Part shown: piece after piece, positions 43,801 to 58,800 of the stretch | Position numbering within the stretch: position 1 is the stretch's first letter | Layout: each line of letters starts with the position of its first letter | Notes under the pieces: model-generated | Told to the model about the DNA's origin: nothing | The model's input: the letters and a program-made list of their open reading frames with translations, nothing else | The model's database searches: none | DNA from: Antedon bifida | Taxonomy: Eukaryota > Echinodermata > Crinoidea > Comatulida > Antedonidae | DNA length: 64,000 bases | NCBI GenBank assembly: GCA_963402885.1 | Contig: OY727096.1 | Span: 33,399,820-33,463,819 of the forward strand | Direction: 5' to 3' | Position numbers and translations under genes: made by a program

Positions 43801-46800
43801 GGCCTCACGATCGATCGAAAAGTGGGTGGATTACAGAAGAAAAACAAAAATATCAATCCGCGCGCAATGCATTTTGGGATTTATAGCGGGCCGCTATAAT
43901 TATTAGAATCAACTTATATTTCACATTTTTAACCATTTAAACACGAAAAAAGTTATCGCAATAGGACCATATAGTATTATTTTTACATTAAATATAGTTT
44001 GTGATCTTAAATTAGATCTAAAAAAATGTAGGGAAGGGGTCTTTAAACAAAAAAAGAATGTATGTTGTCTATTTTAAGCCTGAACTTATAAAAACAGGTA
44101 ACCTTTTTTAAAAACTAATATGATATTGATCATAGTGATGGTAATAATTTTTCTTACAGACAAAAACATCCCAATAAACCAAATGCTTTAAAAGATTATA
44201 CAGAAGGTGAGATGATGAAAATATACTTCCATGCAGTTCTTACACCCGAATTCCAATTCAACCCTGCTACCGATGCTGTGTACATTCGTTTCGGATTATA
44301 TGATTTAGGCGGTTTTGGCTATAATGCTGTTCAAATGAAACCACAAAGGTATGATATAAAGTACACATAGTGAAGAAATGTTTTGTATCAATTTAAATAA
44401 ATATTCAGTCCTTTGTTTAAGTAAAAAGCAGGTTTTCAAGTATTTCCCCATTATTGGCCGCACCCTGTGAATGATTTTGGTTTTTTCCTTAAAAAATATA
44501 ATGTTAAATAATGTATTCAATAACTCTTGTTCCTACATTGTTTATAGTAGGCTTTCAATTTGCGACAACCAAACTATGTCATGTTTATTCAATGTGCGCA
44601 TGTAGAGGTATTAGGACGTGAATCCTTCCTCCTCAGCTCGACACAGTTTTGCTGGTTTCTAGGTCCAGACAACGACCGATAACACATGGACTGACCTAAC
44701 TTAGCTTAGTAATCTGTCCTTTACTGTATTATATATTCTCGTTCTCTGTTCCAGATTTGAAAACAACTATGTTTTCATGGAAGGCATGCTTGAGGTTAAA
44801 CCGTATTATCTCCGGAAATATTATATTGAGTACAAGTATTGTCATGTTAGAAGGAATAACGGAAAAGAGTTCTATGAGTATGAATTTCTCTACAATCAAT
44901 CTTCCTCTTCAATTGTTAACAGAGCATTGATGCCAAAAAAGATGAACCTATATCCAAAAGGTAAAGTTGATTTGTTTTTATAGTTAATAATAGTTCCTAA
45001 ATTGAGCCTCCAAATGCTTAACATAATGCCAAATCAATTGACATTTTAAACTGTTTGTTTTAGGAGTTTGGCATCAATATGACAACATGATATATATAAA
45101 AAATCTAACGCATTTCATTAATGAAAAGTCTGGTGAGGAAAAGTCTTTTCTTGGACGAGTCATAAAAGGTGTCAAGGGAATTATTCTTGGTAGTGGTACA
45201 GTGTCTAATCTTAGCGAGCGTATTGCAGCAGACTATAAAGCAGGTTTGTTGTCATTCCTTCCTCCTTGGGAAGGTTTTGTGTGTGAAAATGGTAAACCAA
45301 TGAAGCCTTGTGAAGCTATTGAGAAGTTCATTCATGTTGCTGCATGTATGAAAGGAACACATACAAAGAGAGAACATTCAGCATCCACAGATTTCTGGAT
45401 TCCAAAAGGCTATTCATCGGATGAGGTAATAAACAGTTATTGTTGGGGCTTCAAATCTAAATTTGAAATACATTTGATAAATTAGAATAATAATAAACAT
45501 AACTTTATTATTATTCTACATTATCATATGATTCATTCAACGAATCATACATTTATGGATTATAATTTCTTTCTCTCTCCCTCATTCGGGTTGTGCTTGT
45601 GTTATGATAACGCTAATAACAACTAGTTTACAATCAGTTCCAATGTCGATATACTGTAGTAAGCGCTGATTCTGTTCAGTTGACCTACCGTAAGTGCTCT
45701 CATGCAACTAGTTCCTTTTAGTTGAATCAAGTTAAGTTCTGTGTCAACATAATCACACCTTTATATTTATTTATACTTATACCAATTTTAGTGATCTCAA
45801 ATATTGATATACAGTAAAAATCAAAATAGATAGATAAAACTTTTTAATAATAAAAAGAAACTGTACTACAAATTATTTCAGTATTACCTTTTCATTTTAA
45901 TAAAAAAAAAACTTTTTTTGATTTTTAATATATTGCAAGCCATTCAGTAAAATGAATTTAAAATGCATGTCACCTCTTTCTCCACTTTACCTCCATCACC
46001 AGAATAAATCAGGCTAACATTATAGAACCAACTTTGTTGTTTTTCTCATAGGTTATTCTTCAGTACCTTAAGCCAAAGATCACTCAGCTAGTGAGTTCAT
46101 CTGCTTCCGAAGATACTGACGTAATCATTAAAGCCTTGATTTCAGCATTAGCTATATTGCACATACTTATGACATGTAACATCAGTTTGAATCAAGCAGA
46201 AGTTGTTAGCTTGATAAATGCATTGGTCCTTCCACCAAATAAGAGCAAAGAACAGTATGACTTTATTATTGAACAAATCAAGAAAGAGTTTACTCCTATA
46301 ATTAAGTAAGTAGATTACTATTAATTTGAGAATACTCAAACACAACAACCTCCAGACCAGCCTGGTGCTCATACCTCTAGTTTCCACTGATGACTACAGT
46401 TAGATTCAAGCCCAAGGAACAGAATTTTAAACTTTTAATGAAGGTTAAAAACCGTCTTCAAATTCTGTTTGTTTTTTTGTTAGATAAAATATCTTTATTT
46501 TTTGTTTAAATAGTGATCTAATTAAGTCGGTTGAGTCCTGGTGCAACATGATTATGACATCAGAAACCAGTTTTAATGCATCTTGGTTGCTGGTAGTACC
46601 TCTTCTGCACTTCTTGCGAGGTGACTCAAAGCCAATGGAATGGCCTGCAAGTTTGACTAAACGTAGTTATAACAATGTTGAATGGTGGGGTCATGATAAT
46701 CTATGCATTAAAGAAAGTAAAAGGCATCTAAAGAGAACTTTGTAAGTAGCAACCTCATTTGATATTGATCTCTTTGTTAATGTTCTACTACAGTACAGTA

Positions 46801-49800
46801 TTCACCTGTGAATTATGTATACAAATAATGTATTCACCTAGCAAGTAATCACATTTTAAATACAGTATTCTTAGACCATGATAAACTGAAGAACAGTACC
46901 TAACAATGCATGTTGTTCTGATAAACATCCATTTTGATGAGATCAATAAAGTAATTTCTTTATATAGGGAGCAAATATCAGGATTAAAAACGGATCTTCT
47001 GAGCCTCTTCCAAGTTGATGTTCTGCTTCAGTGCACATTTTTGTCATCAATGAGCCTAATTCATCTGACCGAAGTTTTCAGTATTTTCAAGTTTGACTTT
47101 TACATCACATGTTGTGCAGTTGCACGTTTGGTTTACCAAAGCTTTGTTAGTCGTCAGTTACCTTTTTATCAAATACAGGTAAAGTTATAACAGTTTTTGT
47201 GAAAGCTGGGAGAAATGTATATTTAGGTGATCATTCAGAATAAAATGATCACCTATTGTTATTGTATGAAATCTTTATTCTTATTCTTTATTTCTCTTTC
47301 AATTATCTCAAAAAGTTAAATGTCAACGATCACAAAAATTTTACAATATCTTTCAAATAATTTAACTTAATCCTAATAAGCTTTTCAGCGTGATCCATGA
47401 CATCATTTATACGCCATTTTGTGAAATCACATTATCTCCATAACTCGTCTTCACATATCAAAAACATAACAAATTTACTTCAGGTAAAGTGTAAAAATAT
47501 TAGCAAATAAAAACGCACGCATACATAGGGTCATGCACGTTAATTCGAGCATTAAAAATTTATAAAGCTAAAAATTAAGTTTTAATCAATTTAGAGCATG
47601 AATTAGGCCATTTGTGTGTTTCAAAAAATTACTGCGAAAAACACATTTTAATAAAAATAATAATATTTATTTCCACAAACAATAAAGCAAAATACAGAGT
47701 AGCATAATAAATATACAACTGATAATGAACATAAATAATATAATGCAAGCGTGTGCAATATGTAAGAAACGTAAAAAATATAATTTTTTGGTACAAATCG
47801 CATTCTACTCACCATACTTAGTACATTCACCAAATTTGAATCACCATTCCGAATTAAAATAACGTTTTATGGCATTTTTCAAAAATAATTCTTCAGAATG
47901 CACGATTTTTTAAAACTTATTTTGGAATCTACTGAGTTGTAGATATGAAATCATGTACGCAATCGACGTACAAAATATTGTGACCGTCATCAAGTGGCCA
48001 CTTAAAAAATTAGTTAATTCTTATATTTATTTGCTCAATTCATTATCTTTCAAAATTGTCATCTTCGAGTTTATTTTGATATTCCATCATACCAAAAAAT
48101 TAGAACATTTCACCTATGCTACACACTGTATATAGATATACAGTATATACTGTATATATTCTATATAGCATATAATAGGCACAACTCACTAGCACTATAA
48201 GTGTATAAATATATATAAATCAACATTTTGTGCATTTTTTGTGCATTTTTTTTTAAATTATAAAAATGATCACCTATAATCCGTCAAAGTGACGAATTAA
48301 TTAGTTATCCGCATTCAGCGGATAACTCCTTGTAACTGTCCTGTTTCATCATCTTTTTTTTTTCTGTATTCTTCTTTCTTTCTGTCATTTTTGAGTCACG
48401 CATATCTCAAAAACGTGTAAACATAACATTTTATAACTTTGTAAACATGTGGGCATTCACGTGAAGTTGTGCAATTGCTATTGTGAATTACGTCAGAAAT
48501 GTGCAACGTTACTTACGCACGTTTTTATGAATTTCGCGTTTCTAACATATATCGAAAACCATATAACAACGTAAATTGAAACTTAACAAAAGTTTAATTT
48601 AAATCTTGCGTTAGCTTACTGTGGAAAAAAAATAGCATGTTTCACACGAAGTTACGCGCGCACGCCCGTTTAAAATTTAAAAATGCGAAAAATCAATTTC
48701 TAATCAACTTTCTACGCGTTTCATGTCATTTTGAGCATGTAACAAATTCCCACGCGCATGCATTTTTTACGCGCACGGTGCGAACGTAGCGTTGAAAACA
48801 ATTTTTTTTGCATGATTTATGTTTTTCCAGCCTTTTCTAGTAATTTTACCAACTTTTAAACAATTTCGACTTAAAATTACGTCATACGGGCACGTTGAAT
48901 TGGATAATTTACGTGCATTTTTGATGAAAAAGTTCAAAAATTTGTCAAAATTATACCTTTTTTTAAACGGTCGTAGTTTCTAAACTAAACGGTGAAAGTT
49001 ATTTTTATTACATATTCTGGAAGACGATAAGTTGTAGATATGGAATCATGCATTGATATGGCGAACCGGTCATTGTGACGTCATCGTATGGCCACGCGAA
49101 TATAAAATATAGGATTTTTGTATCTTTTGTCATAGCTCATCACATTTAATAGAGCGCATCTCCACTTATCTGTTTTCCATTTTCACCCCGGTTTTGATAT
49201 TTTCTAGGTCAATCAACTATCTTTCGCATGAGTAAAAAATATTTTAATTTTTATGACGTCATCATGTCTAAAAATGTAAATAACATGGGTCACTTATTTT
49301 CATCTTTACAGTAAATTTCAATCTTTTATAGCTTGTCAGAATAAAACGTGATAATCATGATTAAAACGTTTTCTGGAAGCTATTGGATTGTAGATACGAA
49401 TTCATGTGAACATTTTGCCAATCAGATGTTGTGACGTCATCATATGGCCAGTTGAATAAAAAAAGTCATATTTTCATATTTTGCGTCATAGTTCATCACG
49501 TTTAAAAGAGCGCGCATCTATATTTCACGTATCCAAATTTCTTCTACACGTTAATACGTTGTTGCTGAGATAATGTCCTTCCGAAATTGCTATCTTAGTG
49601 TTTCATTTTGATACCGTCGCCATGTTAAAAATTGGAATAAACGGAGGGTCCCGTAATTTCACCTATTCTACACTGTATGTAACATGTTTACAGATTATAC
49701 CGTTTGCACTGTATATACTATATGACACAAAATTGATAGATTTCAGCACTAAAAGCATATCATATTCTTCAGTTCAGGCCATAATGCCATATCTTTTTTT

Positions 49801-52800
49801 GTGTGCAAAATTCCAACGTATAACGCGCACGCGGCGTTTGTGTGGTGCGGATAACTAACTCATCAAAGTGACGAGTTCAAATCTAGTTTCTAGTTTGTTT
49901 TCATATTTGTGTATATTTTTTCCTCTTAATTCTTCTAAATATGTAATTTATTGCCAAACAGGAATTTCTGACTGTCCTCTCCATTATAAATGAGAAAATG
50001 AAAGGTGATGTAGAAAGGTAAGGTTATTATATTGTTTAGTAAAAACAAAGTAGATAGTTTTGTTATTTATTTAACCAGCATAAATTCAATACAATATGCA
50101 AAACGAAAACAACAAAGGGATGAAAAATGCTGGGGCAGCTTAGCAAAATACATCAATGTAACTCAAATGAGCCAGCTACTCCTCACATAGAATGCAAAAC
50201 ATACAGTATACAAAATAAAGTTAAATAAATAAATTTTAAAACATTCATTAAAATTTGTCAATAAAATTTGTCTACAAAAAGTTAAAACAAGAAAAAAATA
50301 AAGGTTAAGAGTCCGGCAGGTTAGATCGAAGAAGAAGCAAGTAGGATTGTCGTTATAGAGTATCACGGTGCTGACGTCACAACGGTAGGTGGCGCTGCGT
50401 GGTTGCTAGCGTACCAAAAATGCGTTCAACCTGCCTGAGTGACTCCAAGGTCACCAATGGTTTGGAATAGGCTTATTGGTTATCTGCACTTGGCGGATAA
50501 CCCCTTGTTATTGTCACGATCTTTTTTTTTTGGTTATCCGCAACTTAGTTGATACACACGTTAATATGTTGTTGCTCAGATAATTCCCTTCCAAAATTGC
50601 TATCTATGTTTTTCATTTTGATGATGTCAGAAATTGAAAGATGGGTCTCGTAATTTCATCTATGCTACACTGTATATAACATATACAGTGTTTTCTGTTA
50701 TAATACCGCAATGATATAGGTACAATTCAGCGCTGTAAACATATTTAATTATACTTTTTTCGCATGATTTATGTTTTCCAGCCTTTTCTAGTAATTTTAC
50801 CAACTTTTAAACAATTTCGACTTAAAATTACGTCATACGAGCACGTGTAATTGGATAATTTGCGCGCGTTTTTATGAAAAAGTTCAAAAATTTGTCAAAA
50901 TTATGCCTTTTTTTAAACATGGTGAAGTTTATTTTTTATTACATATTATGGAAGTAGATGAGTTGTAGATATGGGATCGTGCATCGATATGGCTAACCGG
51001 ACATTGTGATGTCATCGTATGGCCACTCGAATATAAAATAGATTTGATGGATTTTTGTCTCTTTCGTCATAGCTCATCACATTTAATAGAGCGCATCTCC
51101 ACTTATCAGTATTCCATTTCCCCCCATTTTTTTATATTGTCCGATATCAATTATCGTTCGCATGATATACCATTTTTTAAATTGTGATGACGTCATCCAA
51201 AAGCGTCAATAACTTGGGTCACTTATTTTCATCATTACAGTAAATTTCAATATGCTATAGTTCCTCAAAATAAAAAGTGATATTCATGATTAAAACATTT
51301 CCTGAAAGCTGTTGAATTGTAGATACGAATTCATGTAAAGATTTTGCGCATCAGATGTTGTTGTGTCATCATATGGCCAGTTCAATTATAAAAGTCGTAA
51401 TTTCATATTTTGCGTCATAATTCATTACATTTAAAAGAGCATGCATCCATATTCTACGTATCCAAATTTCTTCAACACGTTAATATGTTGTTGCTCAGAT
51501 AATTTCCTTCCGAAATTGCTATCTATGTGCTTCATTTGCTCTGAAAAGCATTTCAATTAATGAATGAATGTAGTATAATGACACAACATTAAGGACTAAC
51601 ATTGAATGGTTATTATTGTTTTGTTGAATTTCAGTTCAGATAACCAGCTTACTGAACAAGATTACAAAGCATCACCAATCATCCTAGAATCGTTACAAAT
51701 TTGTCTAAAAAACTGTAACAGTAATGACAAATTTCCATCAGTTGTGTTGCTGCTGCAGTTGTTTGTGGCGAGTGTAGACAGATGTGTGACCCATTCTAGT
51801 TTGGCCAGAGCATCTGAGTGGATGGAGACAACTAAACAATATGTGGATGATGCTGGACAACTTATGAACAACCTGATGAAGAGCTCGATTGACAGAAATG
51901 GTTACATTGATTACATAGTAAGCAGGCCTACTCTCATCATATCGTACATGAGGAAACTTTTAGTTGTGAACAAGGTTTTGCCGACCTATAATCCAATTTA
52001 TTTCTCAGCATCCAATTGTACATGTTTATTTGAAATATGTAATACTTTTTTCCTTATTTATGGACCTTTTCATTTAATGCTAATTTGTTGTTTATATTTT
52101 GTATGGGCGCACCACAAAAAGGTGTGTGCCAGTGATTCTAAAGTGAGTGCCAATAAAAGAGTGATATTGAAATACAGTACTTTAGTAAGTTGACTGTAGT
52201 GTAGTTTATGGAAAGTTTAATTACTAATACATATCATTTAGTAGTATTTAGGGAAGGTTTGCAGTAGAATTACTGCAGTAACTATCATTTTTTTAAATAA
52301 CATTTACTGTAAATACAAAAGTATATGACCAAAACAAAATGTTCCCTCCAGGGAACTATTGATCTCCAAAATATTTCCATGGTGGATCCTTTTTTTTTCT
52401 CTCATTCTACATACAGTATTGTAAAATTACTATATATTATAGTAAATGTCTTTTCTTTTGTATTTACCAGCTTGAATTTTTGAATAACCTGTTCAATGTG
52501 AATTTTAGCCAGAGCGAGTTTCAAGAAATATGGGACACCATCTTATACACAAGTTTACAAAAAAGCATAGTATCGGTAATGGTTTGTTGTTTTTTCCTCA
52601 AAATGACATTTGTTAATAGTCTTGAATTGCTAAAGTACATTTGAATTACTGGAAGATTAACCTAGGATCCAGACACATTTTAATGATTTCTAATATACTC
52701 TCATTAATAAAGAAAACTACTACTCTATTAGGTTAATAACAAAGAGAGAACAAACGATTAGATTTGTAGGTTTCATAAATGGAATTATTTTATTTATTAT

Positions 52801-55800
52801 AGAGATGTCAGAAATATTACAGTGAAGAAGTGGTAACATTCTATTGCAATACAGACTTTAGTAATTTGCATGCAAGAATTGAGGAAGCCTTTTCTAGGGC
52901 AGCATTTGGTGTTATAGATAAAGTTATGGAGGTTAAGTATTTTTCTCAATTTTAGTATGTACTGTATAAGGAACTTCTTTTCAAGAATCTTCATTTCATA
53001 TACTGTATATTTTGTGTATAAATATCTGTGCTAAATGTTTAGTTTTTTTTTCTAAGATGGTCTTATATTTTATTAGTCTACATTAAAAGAGTGAAACATA
53101 ATTCCAGTGGAAGAATAGAGCAGCATTAGTGTAAATCTGTATTATATATTATTAATAGAATTATCTCAAGGTGCTGTTTTTTCCTGACTCATTTGATCTC
53201 ATTAAAAGTTTACACTGATAGAATTTTGTATTATAAATATTTTTCACTAAGTAGTTGATGTAGGTCTGAAACTGGAAGTATATCATGTAGTAATAAATGT
53301 GGAATCATTTTTTTGTTAAACCAAAATTACACACTTGTAAATACCTTTTAGTGACATGTCATTGGAAACACTCAATTGTTATTTCTAAATGTAAGAATAT
53401 AAATCCAAAGGCAAATTACTGAAAAAAATGACAATGCTGTGGGTATCAGTGGCTGGATCTCAATGGAGATACAAAAAAAAAAGCGAAAAGCTAAATCAAA
53501 ACGATAAAGTAAACAGCCAGAAAAGTTAGCAGAGCTTTCGGGCAACACTAGCCCTTCATCAGTGCAAGTGCAAATGTAAGAATGTATATATATTTCAATT
53601 CAATTTCATAAATCTGTATTACACAATTCAGGGTACAAGTGGAGAGAATCTTTTGTACAGAATCACACGTGGATCAACTTTGCCATGGGAAGCAACCCGA
53701 TATGGTAAAATATTCTCCCATCTGCTTGAAAAATCACTATCACATTCAAATGCCATGACACTACAGTACCAACTACAATGGAAACCACTTGCGAGTTTTT
53801 TTAGGATGGCAGGTACAGTTTTTTTTAAATACTTTAATTTTGTTTGTGAGAATATGGAAAAGAATAAACTGAAATATTACACATTACAATTATTTACACT
53901 TCTTTATTATTTTTTTCAGTTAAGGGCAAAAGCAGTATTGCTTTAAATGAAAAGGCACAGGCTTTGCTCATTGAAGCTAAGTCTATGATGGAAGATAATG
54001 TGCTTAACAGCATTTTCAGTGGCTCAATTGAAGTACAAGATCTTAAATTGATTCAAAAGAATAGAGAACAATTCTTCAGGCTTTGTGATGTCATGGATGT
54101 TGCAAGAATCGCTATTAAATACTTACCATCTGACATCATGACTGACATAAATGTTAATGTTTTGGTGCGGAAAGTAATTAAGCAGAGAGAACGTGAAATG
54201 AATACTCTTGAAGATTTTTCACTTAGTGTTGGTGTAATGATGACAATGTGCAAAGATATATATTATGGTAAAGTTAAGATTTTAGATTGTTGAACTTGGC
54301 CCAAAGAGATGATACAAATAGGAAGTTGAGACTGACCAGTTTGTCCTTCTGTCTTAGTGCATGTTGACCCGTCAATGTAGGTTTGGCACTATTAGATGTG
54401 CCATTTGTTTATGGCAGTTCCTTGCTATATGACTGGTCATTCATAGCCACCTTGAATTCTGTATTAATAATATCTTCTGGAGTGGATTTAATTACTAGCT
54501 TTAAATAATTTCTGCACACTTTGGGCATGGAAGAAATGAATCTAAATAAATCACAGTTTCTGGATTTTCAATAGAAATTGGAAATATATTAAATGTGTCA
54601 GATATCATGTTCATTGGACGGTTTGAGGGAAAGCAATTTAACAAAAGAATAGTAAGACAGGAGATTATGTTTAACTTTAATGTTTATTTAATTGTAGAAG
54701 ACATTGGAAAGAAAGTACTGGCAGTGGACATCGAAGAAGCTGAAAGATTACTCAACATTGAGAAAAACCCACTGCAGTTAAACATGTTATGCTCTCCGGC
54801 TGACATTTTCCAAACTTATGTATCGACACCTTCACCAAAGATCATATTCTTCAATTTTTCAAATGAAGTTGTTGAAATGCTTCCAGAAATTCAAAAGGTT
54901 CACCTGAGTTGGATCTTCCAACAGTTCTGGAAAAGAACTATTACTAGAGTGTTGAGGCAACGAGGAGAAAGTGGAAATCTGATGACACTGGATGATGTAG
55001 AGAAAATAATATGGCAAAATGTCAAGAAAGAGTTAGAAGACTTCAGTCAATCTTTGATATCTGGTGATATCACATTACACTCTGTTGACAACAACTTATC
55101 CATATCCATCCATGATGAAGATTTGGAGTCACATTTGAAAATCTTTAAATCTGACAGCTCTCCAAATAATTGGATCAAGGAGCGATGTGATCAGATACGT
55201 CTCTATCGACAAATCTCGCGATGTTTCGATACAGCAAATACTATCCAAGAAATTCGAAAAACTTTTCAACTAAAAGGAGACTTCAGAGCTGTAGACCTTT
55301 TGTGTTCAACGGTAAAATTATTCAACTATTCTATAGACTAGGGCTTCATATGTATCTTATTTATATATCAGATTTTATTTCTAGATCTGAATTAAGTATT
55401 AATTCAAAATACAGAATCATATTTCACAAAACATTAAAGTAATTTAATTAAAGAGATCAGTTATTGTATTATGTTAAATGTTATTGAGAAATTTAAGTAT
55501 ATTATAATTTCAGACCCAAAAGGATTTCAAACAAAAATTTCTAAGAGATTTAAATAGTGACGTGGCAAAAGCTTGTAAAGAGCTTGAAAAGGTGACAAAA
55601 GAACAGAGCCAATGTTTGACAATGTTGATAGATAACAGGCCTAGAAACCTTATTTGCTGGATAAAAAAGGAAATCGAAAGTAAGTAAAAACAGTTTGTGC
55701 ATGTTTCTGTTCAGATTAAATGTTTAATGAAACCACATTTTTTAGAAACACTGTATGCCAGATAATTGTATAAATATGAATAAAAGAAATTAAACAAGCC

Positions 55801-58800
55801 ACCTAGGTTTGGTTCTTAGGTAGACTGTTAAAAGTAGGAAAGTTTTGGTCAACTATGTCTATAGCATGTAGTTAAAAGTTTTGTTTACAGTTTGATCTTT
55901 GTTTATTTGGAGTAAGCTTTAACCAGGAAGTTTCTAACCTTCTAATTTGAGGTTATCTACTTCTGCATTTTTATTATACATATATAATCAACAGGAGATA
56001 TAGTTAGTTCAACTTTAACACCCCAAGGCTAGACATTAAAAGAAATGAATGTACGATAAATCGACAATATTTTTTGTAGATATGCAGGAATTGAAGGTGT
56101 TTGTAGATTTGGCAATGATCCAAGCTGGAGAAACTCCAATAGAAGTGGACAGAGTTGCTTGTCTCCATCAGGCTGCAACTGGCTATTCAGCTTTCATTTT
56201 TGATCTAACTAAAGAGACTGGTTATAAGGATCTTATGAACATCTGCAACCAAACATGGAAAGCTCTGGAGAATGATCCACAGTTGTCAAAGAAACTGGTA
56301 ATGTCTGGAATGAACAAGCTTAGCTCTTCTTTAAAATAAACTGACACAAATTCACTTATTATTCATCCACATAAACATTTTCTACATTCGTGAGCCATCT
56401 AACAGTGATTCATTTTACTTTTTAGTTAACTTGTCATGTGGATTTTTTAACTCTTCTCTTATGTTCTTAGTTTTTACATATATTGTTATTTTTTCCTTGA
56501 TGAAATAAATGAAATATGTATGTGCGATGCCAATATTCAAGATTCTAAATTGTTCAATTGCACTATAACTAAGAGAAGGTTAAAAATTAATACTAATGCA
56601 AGTATATAATTATGGTATTAATAATTAAGTATCAAAGTTTTGGGATCGGTTTGTTTTCAAGCAAAAGTTCTTGTGCTATGGCACGGCCCTTGATCCTTGA
56701 ACTGTATGAAATATCTAAATGTTTATCACATTCTATAACTGTAAACAAACAATTTACACTGCCACTATTTAATAAATAAGGTAGATTTTTAACCTAGAAT
56801 GACATTCTTGATAATAACATAGCTTTTTTTAAATTTACTAGCGAGATATTTCTTGTCACATGGAATGGTTGAAGGGTATTAAGGAATCACATGGAGCTGT
56901 AGAAGTGACTTCATTGCGTCAAGTGGAAAGAATTAATGCAAATGGGATGTATGAAATTGGCAAACTATCTGAGGTATTTATCGTTATTTTTGTCACTAAC
57001 TTTTTGTTAGATAGAACTGTATACCGAGTATAAACAAATTATTTATTCAATAATAATATAATAGTTTAATAGTTAGTTAGTGATTGGTCAGTTTAATGAT
57101 GTATGGCTGTGATCTTTCCTTTAGAAATAGTGCCATATAAATGTAAATTCGTTAATTGCCTATAATTATTCAACAAATGGTAGCCCTTAATGCATGAAGA
57201 ACAATTTCTGGTTGTACTTGTTTCACTCCAACATATACCAAAACAACATTGTGTATTTTAGGGAAGTTTACGGCTTCGAGTTCCAGTGGAGAATAGTGAT
57301 GGAATTGATGAAGAGAAGATTTACACGGTACAACAACTGAAAGATCTACAGAGTAAGTTGATGCTTGTCGCTGGCAAGGCCCACAAAACCACTGTTGCCA
57401 AAGAAGAAGTTGATCGCTTTGTAGAGGTAAGGGTGTATAGGTTTAGTTGGGCTAGTCTTTTACAGTAATAAATGTTTCACAATTACTGTACATAGTTTAC
57501 GGCAGGGACAAAGATATAAGCAAGAATTCTATTAGTCTTTCTACTAGTCTTTAATCACAATTGATTCATGTAATTGTATCCATTCAGATCTGTGTTACAA
57601 GGTATAAAATCATGTCCATATTTGAACATTGTAGCATAATTAGTGCTATCTACTACTATTTTCACCTATACTCAAATCATTTGGTCTATTGTAGGTATTT
57701 GATGGGGCACAGGATCTGGAAACATACTATCACAAAATGTGTGCTTCAGGCAATGTGCTCTTCACTGACCTTAAGATTATTCTGAAATGTAATAAGGCCA
57801 GTAAAACACCAATTCATGTTGATTTCTGTATCAAGGACCAGAAGCCTTTGTTTGGTAAAAGGCAAAAACTTACTGACATTTTAAGAGAGCTGCTTCTTTT
57901 TATGAAAGCAAGTCTGAAGCATTGGTATGATTATATCGATGAAAAAAGAGAAGACTTCTATCATCTGAATGTTTACACGACGAAACAACTTGTGATTCTG
58001 CAGCGGGCTCTAGCAAAGTTTGGAATTCAAGATGTCAGTCCAAAAATATACGCCCTATTAAGCCTTGTGAGACCAAATTGTACAAATGATGATTTGAGAA
58101 GAGCAGTTACTGAGGTGTCAATGATGAAAGACAGCAATTTAACTATTGAAGAGGAAACTTTAAGAGAAGATGCCACACCACAAAAATTTGTGGTAGACAA
58201 AAGAAAGGAAGAACTGATTGAGTTCTGGGATGAAATGAAAGAGATGGTGGATGAACAGCAGACGATGGCATTTGTAGAAGACAAGAGCTCACTTGATGTT
58301 GATGAAGCAGTTGAGTTTCTATTGAATACCCCTTATGAGGAAGAAATCTTAGAAGAGTTGGTGACAGGATTCATTGCTAGAGTTGGTTGTAGTCTGTCCG
58401 AACTTCAAAGCAATGATGGTGAAGAATTGGAGAACACAGTAGTAGCTCAAGATAAGTTTGAAAGGAACGAAAATGAGCAAATGCCGCCAGTCAGTCTTCA
58501 GAATCAAGGTTTGGGAACTGAGAATGTCAGGAATGACTTGTTGAAAGGAATGAAAGCAGTAAATGGGTAAGATAATTGGATAAAAAGATTTTTAAAGCGC
58601 ACATAGTGCTCAAGGCGAGCTTAATCAGTATAAAGTTGATCATCAGTAATCATAGAGTAATAAAGTTTGCTAAAGGTTTTGATCTTTATTTTTTCTTTCA
58701 GAACTCTTGTGGAAAAGCTTAACCATTTATGGAAAAACTATCTAAGCTTAACAAAGTCTGTAGACTTATCAGACTATGCTAGTCTGGAGACACTAGGAAC

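Noticed and set aside
54649..54697. Possible 46-bp intron (GTAAGA...TTGTAG) within an RNF213 exon
   Set aside because: Removing it shifts the frame and loses the conserved downstream reading; read-through stays open.
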